Below, in pieces: positions 52,102-60,951 of a stretch of 64,000 nucleotides of DNA. The number at the start of each line of letters is the position of its first letter. The first letter of the stretch is position 1. A model generated the notes under the pieces. It made no database searches, had not been told where the DNA came from, and saw only the letters and a program-made list of their open reading frames with translations. This DNA is from a bacterium. GTDB taxonomy: Bacteria > Myxococcota_A > Bradymonadia > UBA7976 > UBA1532. Position numbers and translations under genes: made by a program. Where the stretch lies: assembly GCA_030427205.1 (NCBI GenBank), contig JAUHXC010000029.1, positions 62,001-126,000 of the forward strand, read 5' to 3'.

Positions 52102-53577
52102 TTACGCCAGCAGCGACAGGGCCACCTGGGGCTGCTGGTTGGCCTGGGCCAACACCGAGATACCGGCCTGCTGCAGGATCTGGTTCCGCGAGAACTTCGC
52201 CGTCTCTTCGGCGAAGTCGGCGTCCAGGATCCGGCTGCGCGCAGCGGAGAGGTTCTCGGCGCTGGTGGTGAGGTTGCTCACCGTCGACTCCAGCCGGTTC
52301 TGCACCGCACCGAGGTCACCGCGCACCGACGAGATCTGGCCGATGGCCACGTCGGCGATCTCGATGGCCCGGTTGGCGCCCTCACGGGTGGTGATGTCGA
52401 TGGTCGACACCGCCGCGTCGCTGTTGACGCCGAACAGGGTCGCGTCCACGCCGCCGACATCCCCGAGGAACGACAACACCTCGGCACCCGCCGCGAGAGC
52501 AGCCCCCGCGCCATCGGTCAGCTGGACCTGACCCTCGGACTGCAGCGTGATCCGCCCGCCCGTTACGGCCGACGAGAGGCCGGTCGTCGCGGTTGCCGCC
52601 GCGTCGGACGCAGCGACGTCGATGTTGCGACCGTCGGTCGCGGTCAGCTCGAGCGCGCCGTCCTGGTTGAGGGCCGCGACGACGCCCGTCTCGCCAGAGA
52701 TGGCGTTGATGGCCGAGACCAGCGTGTCGTTGGCATCATTGGCTTCCACCCGGATGCCGGTGATGGCCTGACCGTTGATCGAGATGAAGCTGGTCGAATC
52801 CAGCGTGCCGCCAGCGATCGCTGCGCCGGTCACCGTCGTCTCCTCGACGATCGCTCGAACCCCGGTGAACTCGGACGAGTCGTTGATCGCCTCGGCCTTC
52901 GCGATCGCCGACGCGGCGTTCAGGGTGGTCGAGACCGTATCGTCGGCCGAGACCGTGGCCCGAATGGCCGTCCCGTTGATGCCCAGGTCACCGGCACCGA
53001 GCGAGGCTTCGTCGTCTGCGGCATCCCGCACATCGACGCTCGCCGTGCTGCTGACGCGCACCTGACGACCCAGCGAGCTGGCCCGGGCGTCGTCCACATT
53101 GACCGTGATGGTCTCCCGGCTGTTGGCGCCGACGTGGAACTTGGCCCCGCGGAAGCCGCCGTCGAGGATCTTGTTGCTGTTGAACGTGGTCGTCTCGGCG
53201 ATGCGGTCCAGCTCGGAGACGAGCTGATCGACCTCGGCCTGCAGCGACTCGCGGTCGGTCTGCGTATTGGTGTCGTTGGCCGACTGCACCGACAGCTCAC
53301 GGATGCGCTGCACGATGTTGGTGCTCTCCTGGAGCGCACCTTCCGCCGTCTGCGCCAGCGAGATGCCGTCGTTGGTATTCCGGACCGCCTGGTTGAGGCC
53401 CCGAATCTGGCTGGTGAAGCGGTTGCTGATGGCCAGACCCGCGGCGTCGTCCTTCGCGCTGTTGATGCGAAGACCCGACGAGAGGCGCTGGAAGCTACGG
53501 CCCAGCGACCCGGTGGCCTGGTTGAGGTTGCGCTGCGCGTTGAGCGAGGCAACGTTGCTGTTTACGAAAAGACCCAT
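52102..53577 (-). CDS. fliC: Flagellin, copy 1
   Basis: 491 residues from the ATG at 53577, with CAAGGAGCG upstream. The N-terminal D0/D1 segments (FVNSNVASLNAQRNLNQATG; SSGLRINSAKDDAAGLAISN) and the C-terminal ones (ENLSAARSRILDADFAEETA; QAGISVLAQANQQPQVALSL) are canonical. The central ~200 residues are Ala/Thr/Asp-rich surface domains that differ from the other three copies. It is the copy nearest flaG and the only flagellin with a convincing sigma-28 type site, about 320 bp upstream. Its long leader contains a GGA-loop hairpin at 53659-53681. Confidence 0.96.
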   Translation of the reverse strand: MGLFVNSNVASLNAQRNLNQATGSLGRSFQRLSSGLRINSAKDDAAGLAISNRFTSQIRGLNQAVRNTNDGISLAQTAEGALQESTNIVQRIRELSVQSANDTNTQTDRESLQAEVDQLVSELDRIAETTTFNSNKILDGGFRGAKFHVGANSRETITVNVDDARASSLGRQVRVSSTASVDVRDAADDEASLGAGDLGINGTAIRATVSADDTVSTTLNAASAIAKAEAINDSSEFTGVRAIVEETTVTGAAIAGGTLDSTSFISINGQAITGIRVEANDANDTLVSAINAISGETGVVAALNQDGALELTATDGRNIDVAASDAAATATTGLSSAVTGGRITLQSEGQVQLTDGAGAALAAGAEVLSFLGDVGGVDATLFGVNSDAAVSTIDITTREGANRAIEIADVAIGQISSVRGDLGAVQNRLESTVSNLTTSAENLSAARSRILDADFAEETAKFSRNQILQQAGISVLAQANQQPQVALSLLA

Positions 53578-53658
53578 GGTGTTTCGCTCCTTGAATGACG
53601 AGCCACACGGCGTTCATGCCGTGCGCGGACACACCGACCCTGGCGTGCCCGACCCCCA

Positions 53659-53681
53659 GGCGCCACCCATCCATGGGCGCC
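53659..53681 (-). promoter_or_regulatory. Candidate CsrA-binding hairpin in fliC copy 1 leader
   Basis: The minus-strand RNA reads GGCGCC-CAUGGAUGGGU-GGCGCC: a 6-bp stem displaying GGA in an 11-base loop, about 80 nt before the start codon. A second GGA is in the Shine-Dalgarno (CAAGGAGCG). This two-site layout is like the CsrA target in Bacillus hag mRNA. Confidence 0.4.
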
Positions 53682-53895
53682 GAAGATTGGGGGTGCTGAC
53701 CGTTGAACGCCGTACCCCTACGGCGCTCGTTGGGTTGCGCAATCTGCGCGGTTCACGGTTGTTGCGGTCTGCGGGCGTCCGTTGATGCATCACCCCTGAT
53801 GCCGGCCGTCCGAGCCCCGCGGCTGCGTCCTCCTGCTGGTTGTCGAGGCCCCCCGGCCCCGGATGTTCGTTGGAGACCGATCGCCTCCACCTCTG

Positions 53896-53922
53896 TCATC
53901 GGCAGGCCGTCCGGGAACTTGA
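53896..53922 (-). promoter_or_regulatory. Sigma-28 (FliA) type promoter for fliC copy 1
   Basis: On the minus strand TCAAGTTC-N11-GCCGATGA, with exact 11-bp spacing and the best -10 box of the three sites found. An AT-rich tract lies just upstream of the -35 box. The predicted leader is about 310 nt. Confidence 0.65.
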
Positions 53923-54058
53923 GGAAAAAAGATCGATCGGCGTGAACTTTTTCACAAAAGGACCGGATTTCGGGGGGTTGCGCGCCACATTTTTCTCGCG
54001 GGTTCCGGGCGAAGGGCGGCGGCGGCCCGTTCGCGCTCGGATCGGGCATTCGAAAGAC

Positions 54059-54090
54059 GACCGCCGCCGGCCCGGGAGCGGGCGGCGGTC
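54059..54090 (-). terminator. Terminator after fliC copy 2
   Basis: GACCGCCGCC and GGCGGCGGTC form a perfect 10-bp stem with a 12-base loop, followed on the minus strand by GTCTTTCG. It lies about 115 bp after the stop of flagellin copy 2 and separates it from the promoter of copy 1. Confidence 0.6.
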
Positions 54091-54204
54091 TCGAAGGGGA
54101 ACGCGCGCTGTGGATCGGCGTCCCGCGGGCCGGCGGCGAATGCCGGCGCGCGGGCGGATCGGGGCGGGATCGGGCCGGCGTTCGACGCCGCCGGACCGAC
54201 GGGA

Positions 54205-55653
54205 TCAGCCGAGCAGCGAGAGCACCACCTGGCTCTGCTGGTTGGCCTGAGCGAGGATCGAGATGCCGGCCTGCTGGATGATCTGGTTGCGCGAGAGCAT
54301 CGAGGTCTCCTCGGCGAAGTCCGCATCCATGATGCGGCTGCGCGAGGCGGTGATGTTCTCGGACGTGGCCGACAGGTTGCTGATGGTCGACTCCAGCCGG
54401 TTCTGCACCGCACCGAGGTCGGAGCGGATGGACGATACCTGGCCCAGCGCGACGTCGAGGATCTCGATCGCCTCGTTGGCCCCCAACCGGGTGGTCATGT
54501 CGATGGTGCTCACCGCGAAGTCGCTGTTGATCCCCAGCAACTCGGTGCCCGCCGCCCCGTGACCCAGGGCGTTGGCCGCGGCCGCGTTCTCCAGCCCCAG
54601 GCTGATCTGCCGCTCCGACTGGAGCGTCAGCGTCCCGAAGAACTCCTGACGGGTCGCGCCGTTACCCATGAGGTTGGTGGCGGTCGCCGCGTTGGAGAAC
54701 AGCACCTCGATGTTGCGCCCGTCCTCGGACACCAGCCGCAGCTGCTGATCCTGGTCGAGCGACGCGACCACGCCGGTGATGTCGGTCACCGCGTTGATCG
54801 CGTTGACGAGCGCGTCGTCCGCGTCGCCGAGCTGCACCTCGAACCCCGTGATCAACTCACCGTTGATCGTGATGTTGTTGGCGCTGTCCAGCGTGGTGGC
54901 CTGGATCCCCGCCTCGCCGATCGCCTCGGTCTGGCCGATGATGGCCCGGACGTCGGTGAACTCGGTCGAGTCGTTGATCGCGGCCGCCTTGGCAATGGCC
55001 GAGGCCGAGTTGCCGGTGGTGCTGACGGTATCGTCGGCCAGCACCGTATCGCGGATGGTCACGTTGTTGATGGTGATGGCCCCGACGTTCGCCTGGTCGA
55101 AGGCCTCCTGGCTCACCGCGTTGCCGTCGTACCGCGCCTGCCGGCCGATGATGTTCGCCCGGGTATCGGTGGTCTTCAGCGCGATGGTCTCTCGCGAGTT
55201 GGCGCCCACGTGGAAGTTCGCCCCCGAGAACGAGCCGTCGAGCACGTTCTGGTTGTTGAACTGCGTGGTCGTCGCGATGCGGTCGACCTCGGCGATGAGC
55301 TGATCGATCTCCGCCTGGATCGACTCGCGGTCGGTCTGGGTGTTGGTGTCGTTCGCCGACTGGACCGCCAGCTCGCGCATGCGCTGCAGGATGTTGGTGG
55401 TCTCCTGCAGGGCACCCTCGGCGGTCTGCGACAGCGAGATGGCGTCGTTGGTATTGCGCACGGCCTGGTTCAGCCCGCGGACCTGCGAGGTCATTCGCGT
55501 GCTGATCGCCAACCCGGCGGCGTCGTCCTTGGCGCTGTTGATGCGCAGGCCGGACGACAACCGCTGGAAGGAGCGGCCGACTCTGGTGGTGGTGCTCAAC
55601 AAGTTCCGCTGCGCGTTCAGCGCGGCGACGTTGGTATTGATGAACAGACCCAT
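54205..55653 (-). CDS. fliC: Flagellin, copy 2
   Basis: 482 residues from the ATG at 55653, with GGAG in CAUGGAGUG upstream. D0/D1 termini are canonical (FINTNVAALNAQRNLLSTTT; QAGISILAQANQQSQVVLSL). The centre carries flagellin IN-type motifs (AAINDSTEFTDVRAIIGQTE; NNITINGELITGFEVQLGD). The Shine-Dalgarno GGAG lies in the loop of a 5-bp hairpin (55656-55670), which fits CsrA control. Its central domain differs clearly from copies 3 and 4. No sigma-28 site with correct spacing is visible upstream. Confidence 0.96.
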   Translation of the reverse strand: MGLFINTNVAALNAQRNLLSTTTRVGRSFQRLSSGLRINSAKDDAAGLAISTRMTSQVRGLNQAVRNTNDAISLSQTAEGALQETTNILQRMRELAVQSANDTNTQTDRESIQAEIDQLIAEVDRIATTTQFNNQNVLDGSFSGANFHVGANSRETIALKTTDTRANIIGRQARYDGNAVSQEAFDQANVGAITINNVTIRDTVLADDTVSTTGNSASAIAKAAAINDSTEFTDVRAIIGQTEAIGEAGIQATTLDSANNITINGELITGFEVQLGDADDALVNAINAVTDITGVVASLDQDQQLRLVSEDGRNIEVLFSNAATATNLMGNGATRQEFFGTLTLQSERQISLGLENAAAANALGHGAAGTELLGINSDFAVSTIDMTTRLGANEAIEILDVALGQVSSIRSDLGAVQNRLESTISNLSATSENITASRSRIMDADFAEETSMLSRNQIIQQAGISILAQANQQSQVVLSLLG

Positions 55654-55655
55654 TG

Positions 55656-55670
55656 CTTCACTCCATGAAG
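55656..55670 (-). promoter_or_regulatory. Hairpin presenting the fliC copy 2 Shine-Dalgarno
   Basis: The minus-strand RNA CUUCA-UGGAG-UGAAG has a 5-bp stem with the Shine-Dalgarno GGAG in the loop, two bases before the start codon context. This is a classic CsrA-type target shape. Confidence 0.45.
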
Positions 55671-56799
55671 GTCTGGAGACCGAACTCGGCCTCCCGGAGG
55701 CGGTCGACCCTGACCGCCTTGTTGTGGCGGCGAGCCAACGCCGCCGAACGGTGACGGGGCCTACCCGTCACCCATGCCTCCCCCCGATCCGATCGAGGGC
55801 GGTACGCACGCGCCGGGGCCCCGCCCCGAACGCGCTGCTCTTTCATCTGCTCTCCTCCATCTTGAGGGGGACCGTCTCTGGCGGTCCCCGACCGGATCGT
55901 CCCCGACGCGGCAGCGCCGGGAGGCACGTGTGTCTCGTGGGTGATCCGCCGCCCGGATGGCAGCGGACCACTGTGTCGTCGTCTGTCTTCGCCGCCCCGC
56001 CGGCGCACGCCGGGACCCGAACCGCGGTCCAGTGGACCGTCGGCTCGGCTCGGACGGGCTCTGCGCCTGCCGGGCCCCGATCCGCGGTCCGGTGGACCGG
56101 TGGCATCCCCCGGGCGCGCCCGTCGACCCCATGGGGCCGGGTCGGGCGGACCGGTGGCGTGCCGTCCGCGTCCGGGCCCGCCCCAAGGGGTCGAGCCGCG
56201 CGCGGGCGGACCGGTGGCGTGCCGGCCTCGGCCGGGTCGACCCCGCAGGGCCGATCCGCCGCCGGGCGGGCCGGTGGCCGGTGCGCGGCCACTGACCGAA
56301 CCCGGCCCCGAGCCGCGATCCACCGCGTCGAGCCCCCGCTGGGGTCGACGCCGCGGATCACGTCCGGGCGGGCCGGTGCCGTCCCGTGGCCGTCGCCCGC
56401 GTCGAGCCTCGGGCACTCCGAGGCGCGTGGTGGACGGCGGCCCGGTCGGCAACGCCGTGGGCGGCGACGCGGTGCCGGGCCCCTCGGGGCCAGCACGCGC
56501 GTATCGCCAGTCGGCCACCGTGCGATCCTCCGCCTCGCCGGGGCGAAGCAGGTCGATGCGGGTCGCCGGAGTCGTCCGACGGCCCTGGTGGCGGCGATGC
56601 GCGGCCTGCGCCTGCGCGACGCTCTCGTGATCCGATGGCCGTGGGGTTTCGGCCGGATGGGTACACGCCGTCGACCGAGGAGCCCGGTCGGTGGGCGCGG
56701 GATCACGGGCCGTCGCCCGGGGTGGGGGCGGGCGGCCGCGAGCGCGCGGCGGCGTGCCACGCTGCGAGAGGTTGTGGGGGTCCATCGTCGACGCCCTGC
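55671..56799. other. Spacer between flagellins 2 and 3 with 54-60-bp imperfect repeats
   Basis: A 1.1-kb spacer, about 75% GC. The core GGACCGGTGGC recurs near 56094, 56148, 56208 and, altered, 56268, at 54- and 60-bp steps. A minus-strand frame of 375 codons (56785-55658) spans the whole spacer and encodes an Arg/Pro/Gly-rich product, but only about four fifths of its codons end in G or C, well below real genes here. I do not call it a gene, though the repeat steps are multiples of three. Confidence 0.45.
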
Positions 56800-58233
56800 T
56801 CAGTTGAGCAGGGACAGCGCGATCTGCCCCGTCTGGTTGGCCTGGGCCAGGATCGAGGTCCCGGCCTGCTGCAGGATCTGGTTCCGGGCGAGCGTCGCCG
56901 CCTCCTGAGCGAAGTCGGCGTCCTGGATGCGGCTGCGGGACGCGGTCAGGTTCTCGCTGACCGTGGTCAGGTTGCGCACCGTGCTCTCGAGGCGGTTCTG
57001 CACCGCGCCGAGGTCGGACCGGTCCTGAGAGATCTGGGCCAGGGCCCGGTCGACCACTTCGATCGTGCGGTTGGCCTCGACCCGGTCGAGCACGCTGACC
57101 GTCGCCACCGAGTTCTGTCGGGTGACCCCGACGAGCTGATCGGCCGCGAAGCCGAGCGCGGCCAGGCCGCCGTCGACATCGGTGATGCTGAACTGGTCCT
57201 CCGACGAGAACTCCAGCCCTGCTCGGGTGACCGAGTCGGCGGCGAGTCCGGTGATCGCCCCCGCGTTGCCCTCGACGTTGACCTCGATGTTGCGTCCGTC
57301 GACCGCCGTCAGCACGAGCTGCTGGTTCTCGTCGAGCGAGGCGATGACCCCGGTCTTGGTGCTCACCGAGTTGATCTGGTCGACCAGCTCGCTGTTGGCG
57401 TCGTCGACGACGACGTTGAAGCCGGTGATGACCTCGCCGTTGATCTCGAGGAAGTTGGCCGAGTCCAGGGTGCCGGCGGTGATGTCCTGCCCCGCGGCGA
57501 GCTCGGTCTCGAGCGCCCGGGCGGTCACCCCGTGGAAGTCGGTCATGTCGTTGATGGCCGACGCCTTGGCGATGGCCGACGACGCCTGCTGGGTGGTCGA
57601 CAGGACATCGTCGGTCACGCTGGTGGTGCGGATGGTCACCCCGTTGATCTGGACGGCGCCGCCGTTGCCGTTGCGGTCGAGCACCGCGTCGCTGACGTTG
57701 CCTGCGGTGGCCAGCGCGGCGAGGCCGAGGGCGGTGGCCCGGGCGTCGCGCACCCGGATCGTGAGCGTCTCCCGGGCGTTGGCGCCGACGTGGAAGAACG
57801 ACTGCACGAAGTCGCCGTTGATGACCTTCTGACTGTTGAACGTGGTGGTGTCGCCGATGCGGTTGAGCTCGCTGATGAGCTGCTCGACCTCGGCGTTGAG
57901 GGACTCGCGGTCCTTCTCGGTGTTGATGTCGTTGGCCGCCTGGACCGCCAGCTCACGCATGCGCTGGAGGATGTTGGTGCTCTCCTGGAGCGCCCCCTCC
58001 ACCGTCTGGGCCATGCTGATGCCGTCGTTGGTATTGCGCACCGCCTGGTTCAGGCCGCGAATCTGGGCCGTGAACCGGGTCGAGATGGCCAGGCCGGCGG
58101 CGTCGTCTGCCGCGCTGTTGATGCGCTTGCCGGTGGACAAGCGCTGGAAGGATCGGCCGAGCGACTTGGTGCTCGACGTCAGGTTGCGCTGCGCGTTGAG
58201 CGAGGCGACGTTGGTATTGATGAACAGACCCAT
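56800..58233 (-). CDS. fliC: Flagellin, copy 3
   Basis: 477 residues from the ATG at 58233, with GGAGAG upstream. The N-terminal block (INTNVASLNAQRNLTSSTKS; STGKRINSAADDAAGLAIST) and the C-terminal block (SENLTASRSRIQDADFAQEA; QAGTSILAQANQTGQIALSL) are canonical. Its central part is most like copy 4 (both have DNVVDDANSELV/EVDDANGELV-type stretches and RTIEVVDRALAQIS), suggesting a recent duplication. The start site is near a UCUC-AUG-GAGA self-complement. Confidence 0.96.
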   Translation of the reverse strand: MGLFINTNVASLNAQRNLTSSTKSLGRSFQRLSTGKRINSAADDAAGLAISTRFTAQIRGLNQAVRNTNDGISMAQTVEGALQESTNILQRMRELAVQAANDINTEKDRESLNAEVEQLISELNRIGDTTTFNSQKVINGDFVQSFFHVGANARETLTIRVRDARATALGLAALATAGNVSDAVLDRNGNGGAVQINGVTIRTTSVTDDVLSTTQQASSAIAKASAINDMTDFHGVTARALETELAAGQDITAGTLDSANFLEINGEVITGFNVVVDDANSELVDQINSVSTKTGVIASLDENQQLVLTAVDGRNIEVNVEGNAGAITGLAADSVTRAGLEFSSEDQFSITDVDGGLAALGFAADQLVGVTRQNSVATVSVLDRVEANRTIEVVDRALAQISQDRSDLGAVQNRLESTVRNLTTVSENLTASRSRIQDADFAQEAATLARNQILQQAGTSILAQANQTGQIALSLLN

Positions 58234-59685
58234 CGTTTCTCTCCATGAGATGGACCACGTCCCGTGATGAGCGGAACGCAGCCGGGGCATCCGTGCCCCC
58301 GTGCCGAGGTCGAGTCGCCGGCACCACGCCGGGCATCACTCGACCGATCAGACGGTCGCGTCGTGCGACCGTCGGGAGAGCCCGACGACCGGACGGCATG
58401 TTCGAGCCACCGTGGCTCGGCGATGCCATGCTCTCCCTGACCAAGAGACCTATGTGATGCGTATCCGTCGGGCTCACCGAGCCCCGATCGACCGATACGC
58501 TGTCTCGAGCTCGAAGAGCGCTGCCTCCGACGAGTCATCTCCGGCCCCCCGGTGATGACTCGGGCGCATGGCCTCCGGGCCGGAGGCAGCACTCGCGAGT
58601 TCGCGAACCCATATGTGTGACGCCGTGCATGACACGTCGTCGGTGCTTCGTGCCTCGATCCACCCCCCGGTGGAGAGGCCCTGTTGTGATGGCATGCGCC
58701 ATCGGGACCGGCCGGCGACCAGCCGACCGTCACGCCCCTGCGGGCGCGTCCGGATCACCGCCCCGCGCGCCGTGGCGCGCCGGTCGATGGAATACGGGCC
58801 GTCGCCCTCGGCGGGCGCTCGGCCGTGGACCGATGCCACGGGGGCGTAGGCCCCGTGATCGCGGCCCACCGGTCCGCGGACGGGTTCGGGTCGAGCCCGG
58901 GCGACCGCTCGGGTAGCGTCGTCGGCCCCCCGGCCGACGGGCGCCCCACCGTGGGGGTCGAGATCCGGGGTCGACCAGCCGCCCCGCGGGCAGATGGCTC
59001 AGTGCGCCGAGATCGGTGATCTCGGATGGATGTCGCGCGGCCTGCGCGAGCGGTCTGCGAACTTCTGCGGCCGAGATCGGGCGCAGGTCGTCGCGGTGCC
59101 GCGCATCACGCGCACGCTCGGGGCGGCGCGCCCGTCTCTCGGGCGGGCCGATCCCTTCGGTGTCTGCAGCGTCCGCCGCAGCGACGTTGCACCCCGTGCC
59201 GCCCCTCGCGGGCACCTCACCCGGCCGCAGCTCCATGGGAGCCGGCGGGTCGGGCAGCGTGTTGCGCGCGCGAGCCGTGCGGTCCGTGTGCGCCTCCGGT
59301 TCTGGAGGCGGTCCGCAGCCGGCGCCGGGCGGTTCGACCACCAGCGGCTCGGACGCCGCTCCGGCGTCCGGTGGCATGCGCCAAGCGATCGGACGGGTCG
59401 GATCCAGCATCGGATCGACGACCGGCTTCACCTCCGAGCGCAGCCGAGGCGCGTATTCGGGCCGTGGGCACGTTCGCGCACATGGCACGGGCGCTCGCGG
59501 GTCTGGCGGTCCCCCTGGAGGGCTCGGCGGACGGGTGTACCCGGCAGGCACACCGCTGATGGCCGCGCCCGACAGACCCGTCAGGCCGCGTATCGACGCG
59601 GATCGAGGGCCAGCATCGGCCTTCGACCGGTCGTCGCTCCGCCACACCCTCCCCGTCGGCTCGAGGCCGCGGTCGGGCGGTGGCG

Positions 59686-59730
59686 CGCTGTCATGTGGGC
59701 CGCTGTCATGTGGGCCGCTGTCATGTGGGC
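59686..59730. repeat. 15-bp perfect tandem repeat (3 copies)
   Basis: CGCTGTCATGTGGGC repeats exactly at 59686, 59701 and 59716. Confidence 0.95.
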
Positions 59731-59744
59731 GGCCTCGTCGGCGG

Positions 59745-60030
59745 ATACCGCTGAACGGATCCGGGACGGTGTCTGGTGGTACGCTGCGAGCCGGGCCGCC
59801 TCCGCGCGGGCGAACGCCAGCGGACGGATCGGGGCCGCAGTCGCGCGACGCCGCGCGGTCGCACAGGCCACCTCCGCGCCGGCGGATGCCAGCAGATGGA
59901 CCGGGGCCGCAGGCACGCGACGCCGCGCACTCATGTGGCCCACCTCTACGCCGGCCGATGCCAGCGAACGGATCGGGGCCAGTGTCGGGCCTGCGGTCCG
60001 GCACACCCGCGCTTCGCGAGCGTACGGCCG
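59745..60030. repeat. 72-bp imperfect tandem repeat (about 4 copies)
   Basis: GCCAGC(G/A)GA(C/T)GGA-CGGGGCC cores lie at about 59747, 59816, 59888 and 59960, the last steps exactly 72 bp. In the minus-strand frame this is a 24-residue repeat of the type GPDPSAGIRRRGGG. The step being 24 codons is notable if the frame is translated. Confidence 0.8.
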
Positions 60031-60575
60031 CCGAGGCGCCGGACGGGACGAGCTGGCCGGTCTCCGGCGAGGTCGTCCGCAGCGTACGATGGCTGCGTCG
60101 ATGCGCGGTCTGCACCGCTGCTCGGTCGCGTTCGGACGGAGGCCGGTTCGCGCAATCACGCGCACCACGTCCGCCAGACGCCGCATCCGTCAGGGCTCGG
60201 ATGAACCCGGGGGGCGCCGGGTCGGGCTCGCCATCGGGTGGCGGCCTGTCGGGTGCCTCCGACGTGCATGGCGGCCGTGCGGGCCCCCGCAGCGATGCGG
60301 CCGCGATCGGTCCATCGCCGTGGCCCGGGCCGGTGTCGGTCGGTGCAGTTCTGCCGCCTTCGGGGGCGATGACCGCGCGGCGGTCCATCGGCTCGCGCTG
60401 GTCGTGCCGCGCATCGGCCTGGGCATGATACGGGCCATGCGCAGTGACGATGCCATCCGGTGGACCGGCAGCTGCGTCCGGCACGCCGATGTCGCCGACA
60501 GGCACCGCATGGGTGCCATCGCATGCGACGTATGTGCTCGGGGGCCGCCTCTCGGTGCCGCCGGACGTGCCATGC

Positions 60576-60638
60576 CTGCCATTGGGTATGCCATTGGGTA
60601 TGCCATCGGACATGCCATCGGGCATGCCATCGCCGCCG
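60576..60638. repeat. 12-bp tandem repeat (about 5 copies)
   Basis: Variants of ATGCCATCGGGC (ATGCCATTGGGT, ATGCCATCGGAC) repeat at 60576, 60588, 60600, 60612 and 60624. Confidence 0.9.
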
Positions 60639-60874
60639 GCGGACGCGCCGGGGCTGCCATCGGGCATGCCATGGCGGCCGCGCGAGGCGCCATCGGGCGC
60701 ACTGCGGCTGTTGGCCATCGCGCCGATGACACCGCCGGGCGAGACCGGCCGATCGTCGGTCGGGCCTGCGGCAGACCCCGGCGGCCGGCGCACGGCGCCC
60801 GGGGCATCTCTGTGCTCGATCGTCATGTCGAACTCCGGGCGACGCGCCGATGAGGCGGCCGGGTTGCACGGTGG

Positions 60875-60895
60875 GCGGACGCGCGCGGCGTCCGC
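60875..60895 (-). terminator. Hairpin after fliC copy 4
   Basis: GCGGACGC and GCGTCCGC form an 8-bp perfect stem with a 5-base loop about 60 bp after the stop of flagellin copy 4. There is no T-run, so its strength as a terminator is uncertain. Confidence 0.4.
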
Positions 60896-60951
60896 CGTCC
60901 CGCCGCCGACCGAAGTCGGGGGCGGGGGCGTCTTCGGACCGTCGCTGCCGC

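Larger units (their letters stand above)
58234..60951. other. 2.7-kb spacer between flagellins 3 and 4, repeat-rich, no clear gene
   Basis: Unusually long for a flagellin cluster. A 698-codon minus-strand frame (60826-58730) and a 619-codon plus-strand frame (58994-60853) both cross it, but their products are Arg/Pro/Gly-rich and unrecognisable. Three separate short tandem repeats with steps of 12, 15 and 72 bp (all multiples of three) lie inside. I see no promoter, RNA gene or transposase. It may be an expanding repeat region, or a rapidly evolving low-complexity gene on the minus strand. Confidence 0.5.

Noticed and set aside
58730..60853. Large proteins on either strand between flagellins 3 and 4
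   Set aside because: Both frames are Arg/Pro/Gly-rich, overlap each other almost fully and have background third-position GC; kept only as a finding.
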